Notes under the pieces: model-generated | The model's database searches: none | The model's input: only the letters and a program-made list of their open reading frames with translations | Told to the model about the DNA's origin: nothing | Position numbers and translations under genes: made by a program | Part shown: in pieces, positions 37,381 through 49,460 of the stretch | How positions within the stretch are numbered: position 1 is the stretch's first letter | Layout of the letters: each line of letters begins with the position of its first letter | From: Calliopsis andreniformis | Taxonomy: Eukaryota > Arthropoda > Insecta > Hymenoptera > Andrenidae | Assembly: GCF_051401765.1 (NCBI RefSeq) | Contig: NW_027480504.1 | Location: 1,178,001-1,242,000, forward strand | Length of the DNA: 64,000 bases | Reading direction: 5' to 3'

Positions 37381-38785
37381 CAACCCTCAGCACTCAGTCC
37401 TCAATGTTCAATCCTCAATCCTCAATTCTCAATCTTCAATCCTCAATACTGAACCTTCAATCCCCAATCCTCAATCCTCAATCCTCAGTCCTCAATACTC
37501 AATCCACAATCCTCAATCCTCAATCCTCATTCTTCAATTCTCAATACCCAATCCTCAATCTTCAATCCTCAACACCCAATCTGCAATCTTCAATCCTCAA
37601 TGTTCAATTCGCAATACCCAATCCTCAATCTTCAATCCTCAACCCTCAATCCTCAATCCTCAATCCTCAATCCTCAATCCTCAATCTTCAATCCTCAATA
37701 CTCAATCTTCAATCCTCAATCCTCAATCCTCGGTCCTCAACCCTCAATCGTCAATCTCCAATCCTGAATACTGAATCTTCAATCCTCAATCCTCAATCCT
37801 CGATCCTCAATCCTCAATCCTCAATCTTCAATCCTCGATACTCAACCTTCAATCCTCAATCCTCAGTCCACAAACTTCAATCCTCAATGCTCAATCCTCA
37901 ATCCTCAATCCTCAGTCCTCAATCCACAATCCTCAATCCTCAAACCTCAATCCTCAACCGTCAGTCCTCGTCCTCAAACCTCAACCCCCAATCCTCAATG
38001 CTCAATCTTCAATCATCAATACTCAATATTCAATCCTCAATACTCAATCTTCAATCCTCAATCCTCAATTCTCAACCCTCAATGCTCAATACTCAATCCT
38101 CAATACTCATTCTTCAATTCTCAACACCCAATCCTCAATCTTCAATCCTCAATACCCAATCCTCACTCTGCAATCCTCAATCCTCAATCCTCAATCCTCA
38201 ATCCTCAATCTTCAATCCTCAATACTCAATCTTCAATCCTCAATCTTCAATCCTCAATCCTCAATCCTCAATCCTCAATCCTGATCCTTCAATCCTCAAT
38301 ACTCAAACTGCAATCCTCAATCCTCAGTCCTCACTCCTCAATCCTCATTCTTCAATCCTCTATACCGAATCCTCAATCTTCAATCCTCAATCCTCAGTCC
38401 TCAATTCTCAATCCTCAATCCTCAATCCTCAGACTTCAAACACCAATACTCAACCCTCAGTCCTCGTCCTCAATCCACAACCCTCAATCCTCAATCCTCA
38501 ATCTTCAATCATTAATATTCAGTCTTCAATTCTCAATCCACAAACCTCAATCCTCAATCCTCAACACTCAGTCCTCAATCCTCAATCTCCAATCCTCAAT
38601 ACTCAATCTTCAATCCTCAATCTTCAATCCTCAGTCCCAAATCCTCAATCTTCAATACTCAATCCTCAATCCTCAATCTTCAATCCTCAATCCTCAGTCC
38701 ACACACCTCAATTCTGAATCCTCAATCCTGAGTCCTCAATCTTCAGCCCTCAGTCCTCAACAATCAGTAGTCTATCCTCAATCCT

Positions 38786-38876
38786 CAGTAGAATATCCTC
38801 AATTCACAGTTTTCAACACTCGATACTCGATCTGCAATCTTCAAACCACTATCCACAAACATCAATTCTCATCACT
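38786..38876 (+). repeat. Anchor core, subtype B'
   Basis: Copy 3, at +4,691 from 34,095. Confidence 0.9.
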
Positions 38877-39806
38877 CAACCCTCAGCACTCAGTCCTCAA
38901 TGTTCAATCCTCAATCCTCAATTCTCAATCTTCAATTCTCAATACTGAACCTTCAATCCCCAATCCTCAATCCTCAATCCTCAATCCTCAATACTCAATC
39001 CTCAATCCTCAATCCTCAATCCACAATCCTCAATCCTCATTCTTCAATTCTCAACACCCAATCCTCAATCTTCAATCCTCAATCCTCAATCCTCAATTCT
39101 CAGTCCTCAATCCTCAATCCTCAATCCTCAATCCTCAATCCTCAATACTCAATCTTCAATACTCAATCCTCAATTCTCAATCCTCAATGCTCAATACTCA
39201 ATCGTCAATCCTCAATCCCCAATCCTCAATCTTCAATCCTCAAACCTCAATCCTCAATCCTCAATCCTCGATCCTCAATCTTCAATCCTCAATACTCAAT
39301 CTTCAATCCTCAATCCTCAATCCTCAATCCTCAATCCTCAATCCTCAATCTTCAATCCTCAATACTCAATCTTCTATCCTCAATCCTCAATCCTCAATCC
39401 TCAATCCACATTCTTCAATCCTCAACACCCAATCCTCAATCTTCAATCCTCAACCCTCAGTCCTCAATTCTCAATCCTCAATCCTCAATCCTCAGACCTC
39501 AAACAACAATACTCAACCCTCAGTCCCCGTCCTCAATCCACAACCCTCAATCCTCGATCCTCAATCTTCAATCATCAATATTCAATCTTCAATCCTCAAT
39601 CCTCAATCCTCAATACTCAATCCACAATCCTCAATGTTCAATCGTCAATACCCAAACCTCAATCTTCAATCCTCAATCCTCAATCCTCAATCCTCAATCC
39701 TCAATCCTCAATCCTCAGTCCTCTAACCTCAATCCTGAATCCTCAAACCTGAATCCTCATTCTTCAGCCCTCAGTCCTCAACAATCAGTTGTCAATCCTC
39801 AATCCT

Positions 39807-39897
39807 CAATAGAATATCATCAATTCACAGTTTTCATTACTCAATACTCAATCTGCAATCTTCAAATCTCTATCCACAAACATCAATTCTCATCACT
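39807..39897 (+). repeat. Anchor core, subtype E
   Basis: Starts the first 11-kb unit. It has CAATTCACAG where its partner at 50,842 has CAATTGACAG. Downstream marker CCCCAATCCTGAATATTC. Confidence 0.9.
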
Positions 39898-40765
39898 CAA
39901 CCCTCAACACTCAGTCCCCAATCCTGAATATTCAATTCTCAATCCTCAATCCACAATCCTCAACGTTCAATCCTCAATACTCAATCTTCAATGCTCATTC
40001 CTCAATCCTCAATCCTCAATTCTCAATCCTCAATCGTCAATCTTCAATCGTCAATTCTCAATCTTCAATCCTCAATCCTCAATCCTCGGTCCTCAATCCT
40101 CGGTCCTCAATCCTCAACCGTCAATCTCCAATCCTGAATACTCAATCTTCAATCCTCAATCATCAATCCTCAGTCCTCAGTCTTCAATCCTCAGTACTCA
40201 AACTGCAATCCTCAATCCTTAGTAGTCACTCCTCAATCCTCATTCTTCAATCCTCAATACCGAATCCTCAATCTTCAATCCTCAATCCTCAATCCTCAAT
40301 TCTCAGTCCTCAATCCTCAATCCTCAATCCTCAATCCTCAATCCTCAATACTCAATCTTCAATACTCAATACTCAATTCTCAATCCTCAATGCTCAATAC
40401 TCAATCGTCAATCCTCAATCCCCAATCCTCAATCTTCAATCCTCAAACCTCAATCCTCAATCCTCAATCCTCGATCCTCAATCTTCAATCCTCAATACTC
40501 AATCTTCAATCGTCAATCCTCAATCCTCAATCCTCAATCCTCAATCCTCAGTCCTCAATCCTCAAACCTCAATCCTCAACCGTCAGTCCTCGTCCTCAAT
40601 CCTCAACCCTCAATCCTCAATCCTCCCATCTTCAATCATCAATACTCAATCTTCAATCATCAATCCTCAATCCTCAGTCCTCAAACCTCAATCCTGAATC
40701 CTCAATCCTGAATCCTCAATCTTCAGCCCTGAGTCCTCAACAATCAGTTGCCAATCCTCAATCCT

Positions 40766-40856
40766 CAATCGAATATCCTCAATTCACAGTTTTCAATACA
40801 CAATACTCAATCTGCAATCTTCAGATCTCTATCCACAAACATCAATTCTCATCACT
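40766..40856 (+). repeat. Anchor core, subtype D
   Basis: Standard D core. It lies in the 1.3-kb stretch that the first locus lacks. Confidence 0.9.
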
Positions 40857-41135
40857 CAACCCTGAATACTCAGTCCCTAATCCTCAATCTTCAATCCCCA
40901 AACCTCGATCCTCTATCCTCAATCCTAAATCCTCAGTCCTCAATCCTCAATCTTCAATCCTCAATCTTCAATCCTCAATCTTCAATCCTCAATCCTCAAT
41001 CCTAAATCCTCAATCCTCAATCCTCAATCCTCAATTCTCAATCCTCAGTCCTCAAACCGCAATCCTGAATCCTCGATCCTGAATCCTCAATCTTCAGCCC
41101 TCAGTCCTCTACAGTCAGTTGTCAATCCTCAATCC

Positions 41136-41226
41136 TCAAAGAATATCATCAATTCACAGTTTTCATTACTCAATACTCAATCTGCAATCTTCAAATCTCT
41201 ATCCACAAACATCAATTATCATCACT
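41136..41226 (+). repeat. Anchor core, subtype E
   Basis: Counterpart of 8,301 (TCAAAGAATATC, TTATCATCACT). Confidence 0.9.
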
Positions 41227-42246
41227 CAACCCTCAACACTCAGTCCCCAATCCTCAATATTCAATCCTCAATCCACAATCCTCAATCCACAATCCTCAAC
41301 GCTCAATCCTCAATACTCAACCTTCAATGCTCATTCCTCAATCCTCAATCCTCATTTCTTAATACTCAATCGTCAATCTTCTATCCTCAATAATCAATCT
41401 TCAATCCCCAATCCTTAATCCTCGGTCCTCAATCATCAATCGTCAATCTCCAATCCTGAATACTCAATCTTCAGTCCTCAATCCTCAATCCTCAATCCTC
41501 AATCCTCAACCCTCATCCTTCAATCCTCAATACCCAATCCTCAATCTTCAATAGTCAATCCTCAATCCTCAATTCTCAATCCTCAATCCTCAGTCCTCAG
41601 TCCTCAAACCTCAATCCTCAACCCTCAGCCGTCATCCTCAATCCTCAATCCTCAATCCTCAATCCTCAGTCTTCAATCCTCAATACTCAATCTTCAATCC
41701 TCAATCCTCAGTCCTCAATCCACAATCCTCAATCTTGAGTCCTCAATACTCAATCTTCAATAATCAATCCTCAATTCTCAATCCTCAATACTCAATCCTC
41801 AATCGTCAACCCTCAATCCCCAATCATCAATCCTCAATCCTCAATCTTCAATCCTCAATCCTAAATACTCAACCCTCAATCCTCAATCGTCAATCTTCAA
41901 TCCTCAATACTCAATCTTCTATCCTCAATCCTCAATCCTCAATCCTCAATCCTCAGTCCTCATTCTTCAATCCTCAATCTTCAATCCTCAATCTTCAATC
42001 CTCAATCCTCAGCCCTCATTCTCAATCCTCAATCCACAATCCTCAAACCTCAATCCTCAACCGTCAGACCTAGTCCTCAATCCTCAACTCTCAATCCTCA
42101 ATCCTCCCATCTTCAATCATCAATACTCAATCTTCAATCCTCAATCCTCAATCCTCAGTCCTCAAACCTCAATCCTGAATCCTCAATCCTGAATCCTCAA
42201 TCTTTAGCCCTGAGTCCTCAACAATCAGTTGCAAATCCTCAATCCT

Positions 42247-42337
42247 CAATCGAATATCCTCAATTCACAGTTTTCAATACACAATACTCAATCTGCAATA
42301 TCCAGATCTCTATCCACAAACATCAATACTCATCAAT
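42247..42337 (+). repeat. Anchor core, subtype D
   Basis: Counterpart of 9,412 with private changes near its end (CATCAATACTCATCAATC). Confidence 0.9.
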
Positions 42338-42873
42338 CAACCCTGAATACTCAGTCCCTAATCCTCAATCTTCAATCCTCAATCCTCAATCCTCAATCCT
42401 CAATCCTCAATCTTAATCTTCAATCCTCAATACTCAATCTTCAATCCTCAATCCTCAATCCTCAATCCTCAATCCTCAATCTTCAATCCTCAATACTCAA
42501 TATTCAATACTCAATCCTCAATCCTGAATCCTCAATCCTCAATCCTCAATCCTCAATCCTCAATTCTCAATCCTCCATCCTCAATCATCAATCCTCAATC
42601 CTCAATCCTCAATCCTCAATCCTCGATACTCAATCTTCAATCCTCAATCCTCAATTCTCAATCCTCAATCCTCAAACCTCAATCCTCAACCGTCAGTCCC
42701 GTCCTCAATTCTCAAACATGATAACTCAATCCTCAATCTTCAATCATCAATACTCAATCTTCAATCCTCAATCCTCAATCCTCAATCCTCAATCCTCAGT
42801 CCTCAATATTCAACACACAACCCTAAACCATCAATCCTCAATACTCAACCATCAATCCTCAATTCTCAATACT

Positions 42874-42964
42874 CAATAGAATATCCTGAATTCTCATGAT
42901 TCAATACTCAATACTCAATATTCAATAACCAAATCGCAATCGTCAAACATCAGCTCTCAGCACT
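42874..42964 (+). repeat. Strongly diverged anchor core
   Basis: Counterpart of 10,039, at offset 32,835. Confidence 0.7.
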
Positions 42965-43059
42965 CAATCCACAATACTCTGTCCTCTCTCTTCAATCCAC
43001 CATCCTCAATCTTCAATCCTCAAGCGTCAATCCTCAATCCTCAATCCTCAATCCTCAAC

Positions 43060-43148
43060 CCTCAATCCTGAGTCCTCAAACCTCAATCCGGTATCCTCAA
43101 TCCTGAATACTCAATCTTCAGCCGTCAGTACTCAACAATCAATTGTCA
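43060..43148 (+). repeat. Orphan pre-box without anchor core
   Basis: Counterpart of 10,225-10,313. Confidence 0.6.
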
Positions 43149-43671
43149 ATACTCAATCCTGAATATTCAATCCTCAATCCTCAATCCGCAATCATCAATC
43201 CTCAATCTTCAATCCTCAATACTCAATCTTCAATCCTCAATCATCAATCCTCAACCCTCAATCCTCAATCCTCAATCATCAATCTTCAATCCTCAGACCT
43301 CAAACAGCAATACTCAATCCTCAATCCTCAATCCTCAATCCTCAATTCTCAATCCTCCATCCTCAATCACCAATCCTCAATCCACAATCCTCAATCCTCA
43401 ATCCCCAACACCCAATCTTCAATCCTCAATCCTCAATTCTCAATCCTCAATTCTGAATCCTCAAACCTCAATCCTCAATCTTCAATCCTCAATGTTCAAT
43501 GCGCAATACCCAATCCTGAATCTTCAATCCTCAATCCTCAATCCTCAATCCTCTATCCTCAATACTCAATCCTCAATCCTCAGTCCTCAAACATCAAACC
43601 TGTGTCCTCAATCCTGAATCCTCAATCTTCAGACCTCAGTCCTCAACAATCAGTTGTCAATTCTCAATCCT

Positions 43672-43762
43672 CAACACAATATCATCAATTCACAGTTTTC
43701 AATACTCAATACTCAACCTGCAATCTTCGAATCTCTATCCACAAACATCAATTCTCATCATT
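43672..43762 (+). repeat. Anchor core, subtype F
   Basis: GAATAT is changed to CAATAT (CAACACAATATC), moving the element back toward the heptamer consensus. It also has CAACCTGCAATCTTCG and the end CATCATT. Confidence 0.88.
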
Positions 43763-44127
43763 CAACCCTCAACACTCAGTCCCCAATCCTCAATCTTCAA
43801 TCCTCCATCCTCAATCCACAATCCTCGATCCTCAACCCCCAATCCTCAATCCTCAATCTTCAATCCTCAATACTCAATCTTCAATAATCAATCCTCAATC
43901 CTCAATCCTCAATCCTCAATCGTCAATCCTCAATCCTCAATACTCAATCTTCAATCCTCAATCCTCAATCCTCAATCCTCAATCCTCCCATCCTCAATCA
44001 TCAATACTCAATCTTCAATCCTCAATCCTCAAGCCTCAGTCCTCAAACATCAATCCTGAATCCTCAATCCTGAATCCTCAATCTTCAGCCGTGAGTCCTC
44101 AACAATCAGTTGCCAATCCTCAATCCT

Positions 44128-44218
44128 CAATAGAATATCCTCAATTCACAGTTTTCAATACACAATACTCAATCTGCAATCTTCAGATCTCTATCCACAA
44201 ACACCAATTCTCATCACT
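44128..44218 (+). repeat. Anchor core, subtype D
   Basis: Shares AATAGAATATCC, CACCAATTCTC and pre-box CAGCCGTGAGTCC with 12,646. Confidence 0.9.
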
Positions 44219-44415
44219 CAACCCTGAATACTCAGTCCCTAATCCTCAATCTTCAATCCTCAATCCTCTATCCTCAATCCTCAATCCTCAATCTTAATCT
44301 TCAATAATCAATACTCAATCTTCAATCCTCAATCCTCAATCCTCAATCCTCAATCCTCAATCTTCAATCCACAATACTCAATCTTCAATCCTCAATCCTC
44401 AATACTCAATCTTCA

Positions 44416-46884
44416 ATGCTCATTCCTCAATGCTCAATACTCAATCGTCAATCCTCAATCCCAAGTCCTCAATCTTCAATCCTCAATCCTCAATCCTCAA
44501 TCCTCAATCTTCAGTCCTCAATCCTCAATCCTCATTCTTCAATCCTCAATGCCCAGTCCTCAATCTTCAATCCTCAATCCTCAATCCTCAATTCTCAATC
44601 CTCAATCCTCAATCCTCAATGTTCAATCCTCAATCCTCAATTCTCAGTCCTCAATACTCAATCCTCAATCGTCAAACCTCAATCCCCAATCCACAATCTT
44701 CAATCGTCGATCCTCAATCCTCAACACCCAATCCTCAATCTTCAATCCTCAATACTCAATCTTCAATCCTCAATCCTCAATCCTCAATCCTCAATCCTCA
44801 ATGCTCAATCCTCAATCCTCAATCCTCAACCATCAATCTTCAATCCTCAATACTCAATCTGCAATCGTCAATCCTCAATCCTCAATTCTCAATCCTCATT
44901 CTTCAATCCTCACTGCCCAGTCCTCAATCTTCAATCCTCAATCCTCAATCCTCAATTCTCAATCCTCAATCCTCAATCATCAATCCTCAATCCTCAATCT
45001 TCAATCCTCAATCCTGAGTCCACAAACCTCGATTCTGAATCCTCAATCCTGAGTCCTCAATCTTCAGCCCTCAGTCCTCAACAATCAGTAGTCAATCCTC
45101 AATCCTCAGTAGAATATCCTCAATTCACAGTTTTCAACACTCAATACTCGATCAGCAATCTTCAAACCACTATCCACAAACATCAATTCTCATCACTCAA
45201 CCCTCAGCACTCAGTCCTCAATGTTCAATCCTCAATCCTCAATTCTCAATCTTCAATCCTCAATACTGAACCTTCAATCCCCAATCCTCAATCCTCAATC
45301 CTCAGTCCTCAATACTCAATCCTCAATCCTCAATCCTCAATCCTCATTCTTCAATTCTCAATACCCAATCCTCAATCTTCAATCCTCAACACCCAATCTG
45401 CAATCTTCAATCCTCAATGTTCAATTCGCAATACCCAATCCTCAATCTTCAATCCTCAACCTTCAATCCTCAATCCTCAATCCTCAATCCTCAATCCTCA
45501 ATCTTCAATCCTCAATACTCAATCTTCAATCCTCAATCCTCAAACCTCGGTCCTCAACCCTCAATCGTCAATCTCCAATCCTGAATACAGAATCTTCAAT
45601 CCTCAATCCTCAATCCTCGATCCTCAATCCTCAATCCTCAATCTTCAATCCTCGATACTCAACCTTCAATCCTCAATCCTCAGTCCACAAACTTCAATCC
45701 TCAATGCTCAATCCTCAATCCTCAATCCTCAGTCCTCAATCCTCAATCCTCAATCCTCAAACCTCAATCCTCAACCGTCAGTCCTCGTCCTCAAACCTCA
45801 ACCCCCAATCCTCAATCCTCAATCTTCAATCATCAATACTCAATATTCAATCCTCAATACTCAATCTTCAATCCTCAATCCTCAATTCTCAACCCTCAAT
45901 GCTCAATACTCAATCCTCAATCCTCATTCTTCAATTCTCAACACCCAATCCTCAATCTTCAATCCTCAATCCCCAATCCTCAATCTGCAATCCTCAATCC
46001 TCAATCCTCAATCCTCAATCCTCAATCCTCAATCTTCAATCCTCAATACTCAATCTTCAATCCTCAATCTTCAATCCTCAATCCTCAATCCTCAATCCTC
46101 AATCCTGAACCTTCAATCCTCAATACTCAAACTGCAATCCTCAATCCTGAGTCCTCACTCCTCAATCCTCATTCTTCAATCCTCAATACCGAATCCTCAA
46201 TCTTCAATCCTCAATCCTCAGTCCTCAATTCTCAATACTCAATCCTCAATCCTCAGACTTCAAACACCAATACTCAACCCTCAGTCCTCGTCCTCAATCC
46301 ACGACCCTCAATCCTCAATCCTCAATCTTCAATCATTAATAATCAGTCTTCAATTCTCAATCCACAAACCTCAATCCTCAATGCTCAATACTCTGTCCTC
46401 AATCCTCAATCTTCAATCCTCAATACCGAATCCTCAATCTTCAATCCTCAATCCTCAATCCTCAATTCTCAGTCCTCAATCCTCAATCCTCAATCCTCAA
46501 TCCTCAATCCTCAATCGTCAATCTTCAATCCTCAATACTCAATCTTCAATACTCAATCCTCAATTCTCAATCCTCAATGCTCAATACTCAATCGTCAATC
46601 CTCAATCCCCAATCCTCAATCTTCAATCCTCAAACCTCAATCCTCAACCCTCAATCCTCGATCCTCAATCTTCAATCCTCAATACTCAATCTTCAATCCT
46701 CAATCCTCAATCCTCAATCCTCAATCCTCAATCCTCAGTCCTCAATCCTCAAACCTCATTCCTCAACCGTCAGTCCTCGTCCTCAATCCTCAACCCTCAA
46801 TCCTCAATCCTCCCATCTTCAATCATCAATACTCAATCTTCAATCATCAATCCTCAATCCTCAGTCCTCAAACCTCAATCCTGA
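44416..46884 (+). other. Longest repeat-encoded ORF (822 aa), not called as a gene
   Basis: Open for 822 codons and reads cycles of N-P-Q-S-S-I-L with anchor-derived islands (HKHQFSSLNPQ). Overlapping frames in the same interval read the same cycle, as the 7-bp unit predicts. I see no start context, signal peptide, folded domain or composition different from the surrounding satellite. Its counterpart from 55,827 is altered by deletions, yet still open. Translation cannot be excluded from sequence alone but is unlikely. Confidence 0.85.
45107..45197 (+). repeat. Anchor core, subtype B
   Basis: B core with CTCGATCAGC, preceded by AGTAGTCAATCC. Confidence 0.9.
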
Positions 46885-46952
46885 ATCCTCAATCCTGAAT
46901 CCTCAATCTTCAGCCCTGAGTCCTCAACAATCAGTTGCCAATCCTCAATCCT

Positions 46953-47043
46953 CAATCGAATATCCTCAATTCACAGTTTTCAATACACAATACTCAATCT
47001 GCAATCTTCAGATCTCTATCCACAAACATCAATTCTCATCACT
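46953..47043 (+). repeat. Anchor core, subtype D
   Basis: Standard D core after an anchor-free stretch of about 1.76 kb. Confidence 0.9.
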
Positions 47044-47518
47044 CAACCCTGAATACTCAGTCCCTAATCCTCAATCTTCAATCCCCAATCCTCGATCCTC
47101 TATCCTCAATACTCAATCCTCAATCTTAGTCTTCAATCCTCAATACTCAATCTTCAATCCTCAATCCTCAATCCTCAATCCTCAATCCTCAATCTTCAAT
47201 ACACAATACTCAATCTTCAATCCTCAATCCTGAATTCTCAATCCTCAATCCTCAATCCTCAATCCTCAATCGTCAATCTTCAATCCTCAATACTCAATCT
47301 TCAATCCTCAATCCTCAATCCTCAATCCTCAATCCTCAATCCTCATTCTTCAATCCTCAACCTTCAATCCTCTATCTTCAACCCTCAATCCTCAATCCCC
47401 AATCATCAACCCTCAATCTTCAATCCTCAGTCCTCAAACCTCAATCCTGAATCCCCTAACCTGAATCCTCAATCTTCAGCCCTCAGTCCTCTACAATCAG
47501 TTGTCAATCCTCTATCCT

Positions 47519-47609
47519 CAATAGAGTATCATCAATTCACAGTTTTCATTACTCAATACTCAATCTGCAATCTTCAAATCTCTATCCACAAACATCAATT
47601 CTCATCACT
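47519..47609 (+). repeat. Anchor core, subtype E
   Basis: Has GAGTATC for GAATATC. It is followed by AACACTCAACACTCTGTCC, much like the window start. Confidence 0.9.
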
Positions 47610-47897
47610 CAACACTCAACACTCTGTCCCCAATCCTGAATATTCAATTCTCAATCCTCAATCCACAATCCTCAACGTTCAATCCTCAATCCTCAATCCT
47701 CGATCCTCAATCTTCAATCCTCAATACTCAATCTTCAATCCTCAATCCTCGATCCTCCCATCTTCAATAATCAATACTCAATCTTCAATCATCAATCCTC
47801 AATCCTCAGTCCTCAAACCTCAATCCTGAATCCTCAATCCTGAATCCTCAATCTTCAGCCCTGAGTCCTCAACAATCAGTTGCCAATCCTCAATCCT

Positions 47898-47988
47898 CAA
47901 TCGCATATCCTCAATTCACAGTTTTCAATACACAATACTCAATCTGCAATCTTCAGATCTCTATCCACAAACATCAATTCTCATCACT
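47898..47988 (+). repeat. Anchor core, subtype D
   Basis: Has GCATATCC for GAATATCC. It is the left partner of the 1,472-bp exchange. Confidence 0.9.
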
Positions 47989-49428
47989 CAACCCTGAATA
48001 CTCAGTCCCTAATCCTCAACCTTCAGTCCCCAATCCTCAATCCTCAATCCTCAATCCTCAATCTTAATCTTCAATCCTCAATACACACTCTTCAATCCTC
48101 AATCCACAATCCTCAATCCTCAATCCTCAATCTTCAATCCTCAATCCTCAATCCTCAATCCTCAATGCTCAATCCTCAATCCTCAATCCTCAACCGTCAA
48201 TCTTCAATCCTCAATACTCAATCTGCAATCCTCAATTGTCAATCCTCAATCCTCAATCCTCATTCTTCAATCCTCGATGCCCAATCCTCAATCTTCAATC
48301 CTCTATCCTCAATCCTCAATTCTCAATCCTGAATCCTCAGTCCTCAATCCACAATCCTCAATCCTCAAACCTCAATCGTCAATCGTCAGCCCTCGTCCTC
48401 AATCCTCAACACTCAATCCTCAATCCTCAATCTTCAATCCTCAACACTCAAACTTCCATCCTCAATCCTCAATCCTCAATCCTCAATCCTCAATGCTCAA
48501 TCCTCAATCCTCAATCCTCAACCATCAATCTTCAATCCTCAATACTCAATCTGCAATCCTCAATCCTCAATCCTCAATCCTCAATCCTCATTCTTCAATC
48601 CTCAATGCCCAGTCCTCAATCTTCAATCCACAATCCTCAATCCTCAACTCTCAATCCTCAATCCTCAAGCATCAATACTCAATCTTCAACCCTCAATCCT
48701 CAATCCTCAATTCTCAATACTGAATCCTCAAACCTCAATACTCTAACCTCAATGCTCAATCCTCATTCTTCAATCCTCAATACCCAAAACTCAATCCTCA
48801 ATCCTCAATCCTCAATCCTCAATTCTCAATCCTCAATCCTCAATCCTCAGACCTCAAACATCAATACTCAACCCTCGGTCCTCGTCCTCAATCCACAACC
48901 CTCAATCCTCAATCCTCAGTCCTCTATCGTCAATCCTCAATCCTCAAACCTCAATCCTCAACCGTCAGTCCCCGTCGTCAATCCTCAAACATGATTCCTC
49001 AATCCTCAGACTTCAATCATCAATACTCAATCTTCAATCCTCAATCCTCAATCCTCATTCCTCAATCCTCAATCCTCATTCTTCAATCCTCATTCTTCAA
49101 TCCTCAACACCCAATCTTCAATCTTCAATCCTCAATCCTCAACTCTCAATCCTCAATCCTCAGTCCTCAGTCCACAAACCTCAATCCTCAACCCTCAGCC
49201 CTCATCCTCAATCCTCAATTCTCAAACTTCAATCCTCAATCCTCAATCCTCAATTCTCAATCCTCAATCCTCAGTCCTCAGTCCTCAAACCTCAATCCTG
49301 AATCCTCAATCCTGAATCCTCAATCTTCAGCCCTGAGTCCTCAACAATCAGTTGTCAATCCTCAATCCTCAATAGAATATCATCAATTGACAGTTTTCAT
49401 TACTCAATACTCAATCTGCAATCTTCAA
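47957..49428 (+). repeat. 1,472-bp tandem duplication, unit 1
   Basis: Starts within the D anchor at 47,898 and runs to the hybrid anchor at 49,370. The landmark AATACACACTCTTC (48,080) recurs at +1,472. Confidence 0.9.
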
Positions 49429-49460
49429 ATCTCTATCCACAAACATCAATTCTCATCACT
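49370..49460 (+). repeat. Hybrid anchor, E-type core with D-type flank
   Basis: The 5' part is E-type (GAATATCATC, CAATTGACAG, TTTTCATTAC, CAAATCTC with A at 49,428). Just past the core it is D-type (CCCTGAATACTC with G at 49,468). The switch lies between those two bases, in sequence common to both types. Confidence 0.88.

Larger units (their letters stand above)
34896..39610 (+). repeat. 4.69-kb higher-order repeat, copy 3
   Basis: Anchors C, D, A, B, B' lie exactly 4,691 bp after those of copy 2. At about 39,610 it does not restart. It continues into CAATACTCAATCCACAATCC, as the first locus does near 8,080, which marks the outer edge of the tandem block. Confidence 0.94.
40966..43248 (+). 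repeat. 2.28-kb dispersed module, copy 2
   Basis: Same anchor order as copy 1 (E, D, diverged anchor, orphan pre-box). It lies inside the first 11-kb unit. After 43,248 the sequence runs on into CAACCCTCAATCC, whereas copy 1 switches to AATTCTCAATCC. Confidence 0.9.

Noticed and set aside
44416..46884. A large Q/N/S-rich repetitive protein gene (prion-like, structural or surface protein)
   Set aside because: The same peptide cycle is read in all three + frames, ORF limits differ between duplicate copies, and there is no signal peptide, domain or start context. The ORFs follow from the 7-bp repeat.
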